DNA of 43,161 nt from Zeimonas sp964538505 (lineage in GTDB: Bacteria > Pseudomonadota > Gammaproteobacteria > Burkholderiales > Burkholderiaceae_E), in the NCBI GenBank assembly GCA_964538505.1, contig CAZIDY010000026.1:1-43161 (forward strand), read 5' to 3'. Position 1 is the stretch's first letter. Each line of letters begins with the position of its first letter. Positions 16,377 to 24,289 of this stretch are shown piece after piece. The position numbers and the translations under genes are program-made. The notes under the pieces were generated by a model, which worked only from the letters and a program-made list of their open reading frames with translations, was not told the origin of the DNA and did no database searches.

Positions 16377-17341
16377 GGCAACTGCTCGCCCGGACCGAGC
16401 TGCTGCGGGGAAGGACCAAGCAATGCCGAGCGCGGATCACGCAGCCGCTCGGCGGCGCGCGCCAGTTGCTCGACGCCGCGACGCAGCTCGCGCGCGGTGG
16501 CCTGCAGCTCGAGCGCACCGGCGTCGGCGCTCGCCGTCACGCCTTCGGCCATCTCGGCGGTCGCCCTCTCGAGCGCGCGCGCCGAACGCATGATCGCGTC
16601 GAGCGCAGCCTGCCCCTGCTGCACGAAGGGGCCGAGCCGCCGCACGACCTCCGTCCCCTCGTCGGCCAGGCTCGCCAGCGAGCCGGCAATCTGCGCGCTC
16701 GCCTGCTGCAGGGACGACGCCGTCTGCGCAACACTCGCGATCGCGCCGTCGACCTGCGCGAGTCGAGCGTCGATCCCTTCGGCGAGCTCGCGCACCGCGA
16801 CGACCGCGCCGACCAGCTGCTCGCGATTCTCCTCGTCGAGCAGTTGCCGCACGTTGTCCAACGCCGCCTCGCCGCTCACCGCGAGCCGGCTCATCGCTCC
16901 GGCGATCTGCTCGAGATCGGAAGTGCCCTCGGGGATGATCGGGTAGCGCTCGCCTTCTTCCACGAGCGCGAGTTCCGGGCCCGGCGTGCCGGGCGTCTGC
17001 AGGTCGATGCGCGCGATGCCGGTGACGAGGTTGCGGCCGACGACCGCACGCGTGTTCACGCTGACCGGCGTCTCGCGATCGACGCGCACGACGACGTCGA
17101 CGCGGTTGATGTTGTCGCGCGAGATCGAGTACTCCTGCACGCGACCGACCTTCACGCCGCGCATGTTCACGTCGCTGCCGATCTGCAGGCCTTCGAGCGA
17201 CTGCTTCTCGAAATGGATCGCGTAGTAGCGAAAGCCGTCGGCCGATCCGACGCCGGCCAGCCAGACGTAGCCAAAGACGGTGACGGCGATCAGCGCGACG
17301 ACGACGATGCCGACGAAGGTGTAGCGGGATTCAGGCTCCAT
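16373..17341 (-). CDS. MCE domain substrate-binding protein of an Mla-like ABC transporter
   Basis: A 322-residue inner-membrane anchored periplasmic protein. Residues 8-30 form one transmembrane helix (YTFVGIVVVALIAVTVFGYV). The MCE domain follows, with GLQIGSDVNMRGVKVGRVQ and VGRNLVTGIARIDLQTP. The rest is a long helical region with heptad-like repeats (DNVRQLLDEENREQLVGAVV, ATARELRRGVEQLARAAERL). MCE proteins form hexameric rings that carry phospholipids between the membranes. ATG 17341 has GCGGAG eight bases upstream; the in-frame GTG at 17350 is too close to that site. It is longer than MlaD (about 180 residues), closer to the MCE proteins of systems that pair with a PqiC-type lipoprotein. 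Confidence 0.92.
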   Translation of the reverse strand: MEPESRYTFVGIVVVALIAVTVFGYVWLAGVGSADGFRYYAIHFEKQSLEGLQIGSDVNMRGVKVGRVQEYSISRDNINRVDVVVRVDRETPVSVNTRAVVGRNLVTGIARIDLQTPGTPGPELALVEEGERYPIIPEGTSDLEQIAGAMSRLAVSGEAALDNVRQLLDEENREQLVGAVVAVRELAEGIDARLAQVDGAIASVAQTASSLQQASAQIAGSLASLADEGTEVVRRLGPFVQQGQAALDAIMRSARALERATAEMAEGVTASADAGALELQATARELRRGVEQLARAAERLRDPRSALLGPSPQQLGPGEQLP

Positions 17342-17357
17342 CCGGTGCACTCCGCGA

Positions 17358-18176
17358 TCAGGAGTCGGCCGGACCTGGATCGAGTCCGTGCAAGCCCCCG
17401 GGCGGAGCCATTCTACGGCTGTCGAACCAGGCGCGGATCCATTCGTCGTCGCTGCGCGCGACTTTCCCGGGTACGTCGTCGGCCGCGATGCGGCCGTTGC
17501 GCAGCACGATCATGCGGCGGGCGATCGTCAGCAGCGTGTCGATGTCGTGCGTGACCATCACGATCGTGATGCCGAGATCGCGGTTCAGCGACGCGAGCAG
17601 CGCGTCGAGCGTGCGCGCGGTGATCGGGTCGAGGCCCGAGGTCGGTTCGTCGAGGAACAGCACTTCGGGCTCGAGCGCGAGCGCACGGGCGATCGCGGCA
17701 CGCTTGCGCATCCCGCCCGACAGCTCGCTCGGCATCTTGCCCGCGGCCTGCGGCGGCAGCCCGGCCATCGAGATCCGCAGACGCACGAGCGGCGCGATCA
17801 TCTCGTCGGGAATGAGACCCTGCTCGCGCATCGGCGTCGCGACATTACCGGCGACGTCGAGCGACGTGAACAGCGCGCCGTCCTGGAACATCATGCCGAT
17901 GCGCCGACGCATCGCGGCGAGCGCGGCGTCATCGGCCGACCAGACGTCGGTGCCGAGCAGGCGCACGCTGCCGCCGCTCGGCCGGTGCAGGCCGACGATC
18001 TCGCGCAACAGCACCGACTTGCCGCTGCCGCTGCCGCCGACGAGCGCGACGAGCTCGCCGCGCCGCACGCGCAGGTCGATGCACTCGTGCACGACCTGCT
18101 CGCCGAATCGCGTCTGCAGCCCGTCGACCTCGATGACTGCGGCCTCGTCGCGCGTGCGCGGGTCCGTGTCGCTCAC
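17358..18176 (-). CDS. Mla-like ABC transporter ATP-binding protein
   Basis: A 272-residue ATPase starting at GTG 18176, overlapping the permease stop by four bases. The Walker A motif is VGGSGSGKSVLL, the signature motif LSGGMRKRAAIARAL, the Walker B region VLFLDEPTSGLDP, and the switch histidine lies in VTHDIDTL. LSGGMRKR and the MFQDGALFTSLDVAGNV block are typical of MlaF rather than of other ABC families. It powers transfer of phospholipid between the membranes together with the STAS-permease and the MCE protein encoded on either side. The C-terminal tail (DDEWIRAWFDSR, then a Pro/Gly-rich end) resembles the MlaF tail that contacts its partners. Confidence 0.93.
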   Translation of the reverse strand: MSDTDPRTRDEAAVIEVDGLQTRFGEQVVHECIDLRVRRGELVALVGGSGSGKSVLLREIVGLHRPSGGSVRLLGTDVWSADDAALAAMRRRIGMMFQDGALFTSLDVAGNVATPMREQGLIPDEMIAPLVRLRISMAGLPPQAAGKMPSELSGGMRKRAAIARALALEPEVLFLDEPTSGLDPITARTLDALLASLNRDLGITIVMVTHDIDTLLTIARRMIVLRNGRIAADDVPGKVARSDDEWIRAWFDSRRMAPPGGLHGLDPGPADS

Positions 18177-19321
18177 AGTCCGAGCGCCTGCAGCAGCACC
18201 GCGAACAGCGCATCGAGCACGATGACGACGACGATCGACTGCACCACCGTCGACGTCGTGTTGCGGCCGATCGAGCGGGCGTCGCGGCTCACCGTCATTC
18301 CCATCCGGCAGCCGATCAGGGCGATCGCGAACGCAAAGAAGGGCGCCTTGACGAGACCGATCACCAGGTGACGCGTCGCGAGCGCATAGCGCAGGCGTTC
18401 GAGGAACTGCCCGGGGCCGATGTCGAGCATGTGGTCGGCGATCGTCATCGCACCGAGCAGGCCGGCGACGTCGCCGACGAAGACGAGCAGCGGCAGCGCG
18501 AGAACGAGCGCGACGACGCGCGGCACGATCAGCACCTGCTCCACCGACAGGCCGAGCGTGCGGATGGCGTCGATCTCCTCGGTGAGGCGCATCGTGCCGA
18601 GCTGCGCGGCGAAGGCCGAGCCCGAGCGGCCGGCAAGGATCACCGCAACGATCAGCGGCGAGAACTCGCGCGTGAGCCCCAGCGCCACGCCATCGACGAC
18701 GAAGATGCTCGCGCCGTACTGCGTCGCCTGCAGCCCGAGCAGGTACGCGAAGACGAGCCCGATCAGGAAGGTCACGAGCGCGACGACGGGGATCGCCGAC
18801 ACGCAGACCTGCGCGAGCTGCGCGAACAGCTCGCGCACGCGGAAGCGCCGCAGAACCAGCACGCCCTGCGCTAGCGCAACGACGACGCGGCCGAGCCATT
18901 CGACGGTGCCGACGACGAGCTGCCACAGACCGACGACGCCTTCGCCGATGGCGCTCACCGGGTCCTGTCTCGGCGGCAGCCCGATCGTGTCGGCGAGGTC
19001 CGAACCGATCACTTCGTCGAGCCGATCGCGCACGAGCTCGACAGTGGCGCGCTGCGCATCGGCGAAACCGGCCAGCTCGACCTCGTCGGGCTTCGCGCCG
19101 GAGGCGACGAGACGCTGCCACAGCGCGAGCGCACCCGAGGTGTCGATCGCGTCGAGCGCCGAACCGTCGACGACGACCGGAGACACGATCCCGCTTCGCG
19201 GAATGCAGCCGCGCAGCGAATCGGAAAGATCGCGCAGCGCAGACAGGCGCCACGTACCGGACAGCCGCAACCTGCTGCCCGCGTCGGTGTGTTCGTACCG
19301 GCAAACGCCGCTGCTGGGCAT
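18173..19321 (-). CDS. Mla-like permease with N-terminal STAS domain
   Basis: A 382-residue protein. Residues 1-110 look like a STAS domain (SRLRLSGTWRLSALRDLSDS, VVVDGSALDAIDTSGALALW), the role filled by MlaB in E. coli. Residues 120-382 are the MlaE permease: LAQVCVSAIPVVALVTFLIG, REFSPLIVAVILAGRSGSAF, EEIDAIRTLGLSVEQVLIVP, and the C-terminal LIGCRMGMTVSRDARSIG. The STAS-permease fusion explains why there is no separate mlaB here. The start ATG 19321 lies 13 bases from a long palindrome at 19335, and no good ribosome site is seen, so the start is not fully certain. It is the first gene of the four-gene operon. Confidence 0.92.
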   Translation of the reverse strand: MPSSGVCRYEHTDAGSRLRLSGTWRLSALRDLSDSLRGCIPRSGIVSPVVVDGSALDAIDTSGALALWQRLVASGAKPDEVELAGFADAQRATVELVRDRLDEVIGSDLADTIGLPPRQDPVSAIGEGVVGLWQLVVGTVEWLGRVVVALAQGVLVLRRFRVRELFAQLAQVCVSAIPVVALVTFLIGLVFAYLLGLQATQYGASIFVVDGVALGLTREFSPLIVAVILAGRSGSAFAAQLGTMRLTEEIDAIRTLGLSVEQVLIVPRVVALVLALPLLVFVGDVAGLLGAMTIADHMLDIGPGQFLERLRYALATRHLVIGLVKAPFFAFAIALIGCRMGMTVSRDARSIGRNTTSTVVQSIVVVIVLDALFAVLLQALGL

Positions 19322-19334
19322 ACGATCGATGGGA

Positions 19335-19388
19335 GAAACCGGGGTCAGACCACGATTTCCGCGGAAATCGTGGTCTGACCCCGGTTTC
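19335..19388. repeat. REP-type 54-bp perfect palindrome, copy 1
   Basis: GAAACCGGGGTCAGACCACG begins a perfect palindrome with 27-base arms and no loop, centred between 19361 and 19362. Its outer part (AAACCGGGGTCAGACCACG) is identical to that of the palindrome at 39025-39079, while the inner part (ATTTCCGC) differs. It lies between the divergent mlaE-like and thioesterase genes. Confidence 0.9.
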
Positions 19389-19498
19389 CCCTCGTGGCGC
19401 GGGCAGCCTAGCACAGGGATCGCGTTGGCTGCGCGACGCGCACTGAACCGCCCAGCGGAGATGGCAAACTCCGCAAAGCGGAGCTCTCCGGGAACCTC

Positions 19499-19936
19499 AT
19501 GTCCGAAGCACGGATCACCTATCGCGGCACGGTCTATCCGTGGCACTGCGATCACATGGGCCACATGAACGTGATGTGGTACGTCGGCAAGTTCGACGAG
19601 GCGACGTGGCAACTGTTCACCGCGCTCGGCGCCGGCCCGTCGTTCCTGCGAAACGCCAACCGCGGCATGGCGGCGGTCGAGCAGCGCATCCGCTACCGGC
19701 GCGAGCTCTACGCGGGCGACGTCGTCACGATCCGCAGCGAAGTGCTCGAGGTGAAGGACAAGAGCATCCGCTTCGTCCACGAGATGCGTCGCGACGACGA
19801 CGGCGAGGTCGCGGCGACGACGATCCTCGTCGGCGTGCACATCGACACGACGCTGCGACGCGCGTGCGCGCTGCCCGACGAGTTGCGTCGCGCCGCGGAG
19901 CCGTGGCTGTCGCCCGATCCGTCGCGCTGGGACTGA
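19499..19936 (+). CDS. acyl-CoA thioesterase (4HBT hotdog family)
   Basis: A 145-residue hotdog-fold protein. The active-site block HCDHMGHMNVMWYVGKFDEA near residue 17 contains the catalytic aspartate (D18) and the D-x-x-G-H-x-N pattern of 4-hydroxybenzoyl-CoA-type thioesterases. The domain also has RELYAGDVVTIRSEVLEV and VHEMRRDDDGEVAATTI. It hydrolyses acyl-CoA thioesters in the cytoplasm; the acyl group cannot be inferred. The start ATG 19499 is close to a GGGAAC sequence. It is divergent from the mlaE-like gene and convergent with the MFS gene, from which it is only 40 bp away. Confidence 0.9.
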   Translation: MSEARITYRGTVYPWHCDHMGHMNVMWYVGKFDEATWQLFTALGAGPSFLRNANRGMAAVEQRIRYRRELYAGDVVTIRSEVLEVKDKSIRFVHEMRRDDDGEVAATTILVGVHIDTTLRRACALPDELRRAAEPWLSPDPSRWD

Positions 19937-19975
19937 TCGGCACGACGAATTCCTGCGTCCTGCCCGCGTCGTCGC

Positions 19976-21304
19976 CTACGGCCTGCCTGTGTCGTCTACA
20001 CCCAGCGGCGTCGCCACCGCCTCCAGCGGCCTGCGCTCGGCGTCGACGCCGAAGCGCCACGCGAGCACCCCGGCAATCACCATCAGGCTCGCACCGATCC
20101 CGTAGCCGATGGCCACCGCACCGCGGCTGCCCGTCTCGATCAGCACGCCGAACAGCGCAGGCGCAACGAAGCCGCCCGCGCCGGTGCCGATCGCGTAGAA
20201 GATCGCGATCGCGAGCCCGCGCATCTCGAGCGGGAAGACCTCGCTCACCGTCAGCACGAGCCCGACACCGGACAGTACGTAAGTGAGCCCGATCATCCGG
20301 CGTCGCCCCACCACATCGAACAACGGCCCGAGCAGCAGCGGCCCGAGCACGTTGCCGAGCGCGAACGGAAAGATGTAGAGCGCGACGCGCACATCGGGCA
20401 CGCCGTAGTAACGCGTGAGCACCAACGCGTAGGTAAAGAAGATCGCGTTGTAGAAGAAGGCCTGCGCGATCATCATCGCCATTGCGACGACGCTGCGCCG
20501 TCGATAGCGGCGCAGCAGGATGTGCAGCACCTGCGAGAACGACGCGACCCCTTGCCGCATGAAGACGATGCCGCCGTGCGCGCGCGGCAGCGTCCCGTGC
20601 TGCGCGGCGCATTCGCGCTCGATTCCCTGCAGGATCCGCTCGGCTTCGTCGGCACGACCGTGCGCGAGCAGCCAGCGCGGGCTTTCGGGAACGTGCCGGC
20701 GCACGAGCCAGATCGCAGCCGACAGCAGCGCGCCGGCGGCGAAGCAGGCGCGCCATCCCCATTCGGGCCCGAGCACGGCGGGGTCGAGCAGCACGAGGCT
20801 CAGCCCAGCGCCCAGCGCCGCGCCGATCCAGAAGGTGCCGTTGATCGCGAGGCTCACCCGGCCGCGCATGCGCGCCGGAATCAACTCGTCGATGGCAGCA
20901 TTGATCGCTGCATACTCGCCACCGATACCGATGCCCGTCACGAAGCGGCACAGCGCGAAGAAGGCAAAGTTCCACGAGAACGCCGTCGCGAAGGTCGCGA
21001 GCATGTAGACGGCGAGCGTGATCAGGAACAGCTTCTTGCGACCGAAGCGGTCGGTAAGCCGGCCGAAGAGCAGCGCACCGACGACGGCCCCGGCGATGTA
21101 CAGCGAGCCCGACCAGCCGATCTGCACCGCCGACAGGCCGAGCGTGTCGGAGCGCTCGAGCACGGCGCCGAGCGAACCGACCAGCGTGACCTCGAGCCCG
21201 TCGAGCGTCCACGCGATGCCGAGCGCAAGAACGATCCGCCAGTGCCAGCGCGACCAGGGAAGGCGATCGAGGCGGGCGGGGATGTCGCTGGCAGGGGCGG
21301 TCAT
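19976..21304 (-). CDS. MFS transporter (sugar/aromatic-acid porter type)
   Basis: A 442-residue protein with twelve likely transmembrane segments. The loop 2-3 motif GRLTDRFGRKK and its second-half counterpart GPLFDVVGRRRMIG are clear. FVTGIGIGGEYAAINAAIDE and PARMRGRVSLAINGTFW resemble the metabolite:H+ symporter branch that includes putative niacin and aromatic acid carriers. HVPESPRWLLAHGRADEAE is the typical mid-protein loop. The substrate is not known. It is a single gene on the minus strand, followed closely by the MazEF pair upstream on the same strand. Confidence 0.9.
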   Translation of the reverse strand: MTAPASDIPARLDRLPWSRWHWRIVLALGIAWTLDGLEVTLVGSLGAVLERSDTLGLSAVQIGWSGSLYIAGAVVGALLFGRLTDRFGRKKLFLITLAVYMLATFATAFSWNFAFFALCRFVTGIGIGGEYAAINAAIDELIPARMRGRVSLAINGTFWIGAALGAGLSLVLLDPAVLGPEWGWRACFAAGALLSAAIWLVRRHVPESPRWLLAHGRADEAERILQGIERECAAQHGTLPRAHGGIVFMRQGVASFSQVLHILLRRYRRRSVVAMAMMIAQAFFYNAIFFTYALVLTRYYGVPDVRVALYIFPFALGNVLGPLLLGPLFDVVGRRRMIGLTYVLSGVGLVLTVSEVFPLEMRGLAIAIFYAIGTGAGGFVAPALFGVLIETGSRGAVAIGYGIGASLMVIAGVLAWRFGVDAERRPLEAVATPLGVDDTGRP

Positions 21305-21314
21305 CCCGTGTCGG

Positions 21315-21683
21315 TTACTGACCGATGCGAATGATCTGGTTCAGGGTTTCACAAGCCGCTTCGAAAACATCCGCTGTCACCTGCTTCCAGGGATGGGCCC
21401 TCGCCGCGCGCACGCGCCAGTCGAACGATTTCGGTTGATGCGCAAGCACATAACTGACCTTCGCCTTCGGTCCAACGAACCGGATCGCAAAGGGGTTCGA
21501 ATCGTTGGACTGTGCAGTCGTCATCGGAAGACCGATCACGATGCTCGTGCGATCGTTGAAGGGCCTGGGCGACAGCACCATCATCGGGTGCAGGTCCTTC
21601 ATCTCACGCCCCGCCTGCGGGTTGAAATCGATCCAGATGATGTCTCGCCGATCGGGCACCCACGATGCCGGCCGGGTTGCCAT
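21315..21683 (-). CDS. MazF/PemK family toxin
   Basis: A 122-residue protein with the MazF/PemK fold pattern: RRDIIWIDFNPQAGREMKDLHPMMVLSPR (read in two parts), then IVIGLPMTTAQSN and SYVLAHQPKSFDWR. Family members are mRNA interferases that cut single-stranded RNA at short motifs. The start ATG overlaps the last base of the antitoxin stop (TGATG), the standard order antitoxin then toxin. It lies beside, but outside, the left attachment repeat of the integrated element. The cleavage motif cannot be predicted. Confidence 0.92.
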   Translation of the reverse strand: MATRPASWVPDRRDIIWIDFNPQAGREMKDLHPMMVLSPRPFNDRTSIVIGLPMTTAQSNDSNPFAIRFVGPKAKVSYVLAHQPKSFDWRVRAARAHPWKQVTADVFEAACETLNQIIRIGQ

Positions 21684-21949
21684 CAGATGACCTCGGCGCC
21701 CGCAGTCCCGGCGACCATCGCCTCGCCACCATGTCTGGCCGGATCGAAGGCTTCCAGTTTCTGGGCCAGCGTGAGTCTCGGCTCGCCGATCACGCGAAGG
21801 AGAACGCCTCCTTCAACTACTTCGAGCATGACAGGGGTACCCCGGGTGAGGCGCGCAGCGCGCGCCACCGGACCGGTCAGCCTGACGGCCAGGCTGTTGC
21901 CCCATTCCTGAACCGTCTGCTCGGTTCTGATCTGCGCCGCTCTGGACAT
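21683..21949 (-). CDS. MazE/AbrB family antitoxin
   Basis: An 88-residue protein. ATG 21949 is chosen because GGAG lies upstream at normal spacing; an in-frame ATG at 21970 would add seven residues. The N-terminal half is an AbrB/MazE swapped-hairpin DNA-binding domain (QTVQEWGNSLAVRLTGPVAR, TRGTPVMLEVVEGGVLLRVI). The C-terminal half (LTLAQKLEAFDPARHGGE) is the toxin-binding tail. It would neutralise the MazF-like toxin encoded immediately downstream and repress the pair's promoter. Direct GTAGATAC repeats upstream may be its operator. Confidence 0.92.
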   Translation of the reverse strand: MSRAAQIRTEQTVQEWGNSLAVRLTGPVARAARLTRGTPVMLEVVEGGVLLRVIGEPRLTLAQKLEAFDPARHGGEAMVAGTAGAEVI

Positions 21950-21970
21950 CCCGTACTCCACCAACAGCAT

Positions 21971-22019
21971 GTAGATACAAGGCTACACGTTCAGCGGAAT
22001 TGTGTCTATGCGTAGATAC
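21971..22019. promoter_or_regulatory. candidate operator of the mazEF pair
   Basis: GTAGATAC occurs at 21971-21978 and again at 22012-22019, 41 bp apart (about four helical turns). The second copy is part of a small dyad (TCTA TGCG TAGA). Both lie just upstream of mazE on the minus strand, where AbrB/MazE antitoxins usually bind. Confidence 0.4.
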
Positions 22020-22217
22020 GACGTGTGCGCTGCCTGGGGCGCCAGTTATGCCAGCTACTTCAGCGGAAGCAGCAAGCTGCCGGTTCCGGGTCTTGTCCGG
22101 CAAACACCCGTTTTAACCCGGCAGCCCGGTTCCCGCGATCAGTTCCTGATAGTCCTGCTTCGCCAGGCCGCAACCTCGTCGGCTAGAGGATCCCACCCGA
22201 CCTGAGTCCGGACCGAA

Positions 22218-22337
22218 TCAGCCGACGATTCTGTCGTACTCGGCGGCGCGATAGTGCAAGCCGACGCGCACGGCCGCAGCCAGCTCTTCCGGGGAGAGCT
22301 GTTCAACCCGACGTTCGAGATCGTTCACCTTGCTCAC
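22218..22337 (-). pseudogene. truncated antitoxin-like ORF
   Basis: GTG 22337, preceded by a purine-rich GGGGGCAGG, opens a 39-codon frame: VSKVNDLERRVEQLSPEELA, then AAVRVGLHYRAAEYDRIVG. This strongly resembles the first half of a common antitoxin family (I recall the pattern LEQQVEKLSPEELAxFRxWF..FDAxxWDRQIE). The frame then meets TGA at 22218. Past the stop, another frame reads DPLADEVAA, resembling the usual continuation KLDALADEAL, so the C-terminal half may survive with a frameshift. No partner toxin is visible. It lies about 35 bp from the left attachment repeat, originally the 3' flank of tRNA-Thr. Confidence 0.45.
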
Positions 22338-22372
22338 TGCCTGCCCCCTGCAAATACCTTCGAAGGCGTGAT

Positions 22373-22420
22373 CGGTGCCGGCTCCCCGACTCGAACGGGG
22401 GACCTACCGCTTACAAGGCG
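22373..22420. repeat. left attachment repeat (copy of the tRNA-Thr 3' end)
   Basis: It matches 31757-31804 over 48 bp with three mismatches; the last 21 bp (22400-22420) are identical. It corresponds to the tRNA from the anticodon arm to the 3' end. Beyond 22420 the match stops (CGGGGTC against GTTGCTC), placing the crossover in the anticodon arm region. This copy should be the original chromosomal 3' end. Confidence 0.9.
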
Positions 22421-22943
22421 CGGGGTCTATTGACGGTTTCGGATCGAGGAAAACTAGCACTGGCATTGGTTGCGCTTCGATCCCCTCATTGCCAAGATTG
22501 ACGAAATGGCGATTCGGGCACCAATTCGGGAACCACTCGGCACGTGAAACGGTCCCACGCGCCTCGTTTTCGCGGCCGTCAGTCTAACGGGCGCATCGGC
22601 CCGGTCGCGTCGATCGCCCGCCAGACTTAGGCCGCGAGTTCGATTTCGCTCGGCCGTTCGATGCCGCACGATGCCCGAGCATGAATCACGAAGCGATCAA
22701 CGAACGATGCGCCCGCGAATTGCTCGCCTGGGTCGATCAGCAGTCAACCGGCGTCCGGCGCGCCAGAGTCACGAACAACCTAGGCAGCAACGCAAGCGCC
22801 CAGTGCGATCGGTTGCGGCCCGCAAAAAGACGGCCGGCCGTGCGCGGCGCCAACCCAACGGACACCAAACCCAACCGGCAGCAACTAGCGCGCCAACCGG
22901 ACCTCGCATGCTGCGCAGACGGGCCCTTCAAACTGCACTAGGT
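22421..22943. other. left-end region of the element, no recognised gene
   Basis: About 520 bp between the attachment repeat and the PEP-CTERM-like gene. Short open frames exist on both strands without recognisable domains. It carries one copy of GGGAACCACTCG at 22528-22539, identical to a 12-mer at 31687-31698 near the integrase, which could be an integrase or excisionase arm site. Confidence 0.5.
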
Positions 22944-23861
22944 TTAAATACTCGCAGGCCGACGCTTTTTGCTTACGACAAAGCCCAACCCAGCGGCGAG
23001 CATCAGAGCGGCAGTGGAAGGAATCGGTACGACCCTGACCTCGAAGCGGTTGAACGTATAGCTGATGATTGAGTAAAAGCGCGTATCAAGGCAGTCCCAC
23101 GTAGGCCCTGCGGGGCAATTCCCGCCCTCATCAAGCTGCGCAAATCCGCCGCGTCCAACAAATGGATTATCTTCAACAGTGAATTGTTGAATCAACGCAG
23201 CGCTCGAAAGCCATTCTCCAATGTACGCGGTACCGATATCAGCGCCAAAGGATCTCTGGCTGTATCTGTATGTATCGTCTTCCGATGAAGGCAGCAACGC
23301 AGTCTCTCGAACGTCGCCCAATCGCGTCGTGTCTCGAGGATAGCCACCGGTTAGCAAGAATGCATCTATCAACAAGTACTCTTCGTGCTCGTATCGCCAT
23401 GAGTCGTAGTTTTCCAGGCGATTGAGACGCAGAGACAAGCTGCCCATCCCCTCACCCAGAATGATGCGGGTAAGTTCAAGAAACGGTTGTCCGGCTGGAT
23501 AACCTGTTCCGAGCGTCTGACTGTAGTTCGCATAACAGGACGGGCCGTGTGACCCCTCACATTCGATTGCTGTATTCGGGACAAACTGCGGCTTGATCGT
23601 CCATTCGACGGAAATTGGCAGACCAACCCACTGAGATATATCTGCACCGTCCCAATAGGGTGAGGCTGCGCTGCCGAGGGAGTCGTAGTAGGTCGATTCG
23701 ACAGTCCCGAACGCGGTAAGCCGAATTTGAGTCGCAGACGCTGGCTGTACCAAGAAAAAGCACAGACCCAAAGCGACGACAGGCCAGGCACCAAAAGTGG
23801 GGGGCAACCTTCGTCTCACGCTCGACCATGCCGCCCTTGCCGTTCCGCTGTTTGTGAACAT
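22944..23861 (-). CDS. secreted cargo protein with PEP-CTERM-like C-terminus
   Basis: A 305-residue protein starting at ATG 23861, six bases after GGGGA. A signal peptide runs to about residue 45 (PVVALGLCFFLVQPASA). The mature part is acidic and Tyr/Ser-rich, with no domain I recognise. The C-terminus reads VPIPSTAALMLAAGLGFVVS followed by KKRRPASI. That is a V-P-x-P start, a transmembrane helix and a basic tail, the three-part layout of PEP-CTERM sorting signals, with isoleucine in place of the usual E or L. Such proteins are processed by exosortases and exported to the envelope or matrix. No exosortase is in the window. Codon use looks less GC-rich than in the core genes, consistent with cargo from another source. 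Confidence 0.75.
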   Translation of the reverse strand: MFTNSGTARAAWSSVRRRLPPTFGAWPVVALGLCFFLVQPASATQIRLTAFGTVESTYYDSLGSAASPYWDGADISQWVGLPISVEWTIKPQFVPNTAIECEGSHGPSCYANYSQTLGTGYPAGQPFLELTRIILGEGMGSLSLRLNRLENYDSWRYEHEEYLLIDAFLLTGGYPRDTTRLGDVRETALLPSSEDDTYRYSQRSFGADIGTAYIGEWLSSAALIQQFTVEDNPFVGRGGFAQLDEGGNCPAGPTWDCLDTRFYSIISYTFNRFEVRVVPIPSTAALMLAAGLGFVVSKKRRPASI

Positions 23862-23993
23862 CTCAGTCCCCACGTTTTAAGCCCCTTGGAAAGGAACGCA
23901 AGAAACAGACCGAGATGGGATATCAATGGCTTAGCGACAATCAGGGCGGTCGACCGTAAGAAATACCGACACTTGATCTTAGCGACGCACGCC

Positions 23994-24203
23994 CTATCTG
24001 AACTTGCTGCGCTGTTTCGCAAGCGCATTGAGAGCCTTCGACAGTTCGCGCAGCTCGCGCCAATGCCCACCGCGATAGCCGTTCAGCTTCGAGCGCGCCT
24101 TACCCTCGACCGTGCGCGGCCCCGTCGATTGCTGCCACGGTTGCCAGCGTCGGATCGCCTTTGCCTGCTGTGCCCGTCGCTCCGGTGTCCAACCGTTCGA
24201 CAT
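23994..24203 (-). CDS. small conserved element protein (TPERR/GPRTxEGKAR type)
   Basis: A 69-residue basic protein with ATG 24203 preceded by GGGAG at normal spacing. It reads MSNGWTPERRAQQAKAIRRW, then QQSTGPRTVEGKARSKLN and WRELRELSKALNALAKQR. The TPERRxxQA..I..W.PW..STGPRT.EGKAR pattern recurs in small proteins of prophage-like and satellite elements, as far as I remember, where it usually lies just downstream of a QANIAHGPQQVNN-type gene. Here that neighbour is displaced by an inserted cargo gene. The function is unknown; the composition suggests nucleic-acid binding. Confidence 0.65.
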   Translation of the reverse strand: MSNGWTPERRAQQAKAIRRWQPWQQSTGPRTVEGKARSKLNGYRGGHWRELRELSKALNALAKQRSKFR

Positions 24204-24213
24204 CGGTCGCTCC

Positions 24214-24284
24214 CAATAGTTCGGTTTTCACGGAATAGTTTTCCCGCGCGCGCGCGCCCGCGCGTTCGGGTCCCGAAACTCCGT
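24214..24284 (-). repeat. 71-bp partial duplicate of the 209-aa gene's 3' region
   Basis: The sequence matches 24789-24859 over 71 bp with about ten mismatches and no gaps. In the minus-strand frame it reads RARENYSVKTELLG, matching ARAGENESAKTELL of the intact gene at 24693-25322. It is a remnant of that gene's end, sitting directly before the 69-residue gene. Confidence 0.8.
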
Positions 24285-24289
24285 AAGCG

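Noticed and set aside
22681..22941. Plus-strand frame of 86 codons at the left end of the element
   Set aside because: It has no domain or ribosome site and runs against the uniform minus-strand direction of the element.
23816..24070. Minus-strand frame of 84 codons upstream of the PEP-CTERM-like gene
   Set aside because: It overlaps the better supported 69-residue gene in a different frame and has no recognisable feature.
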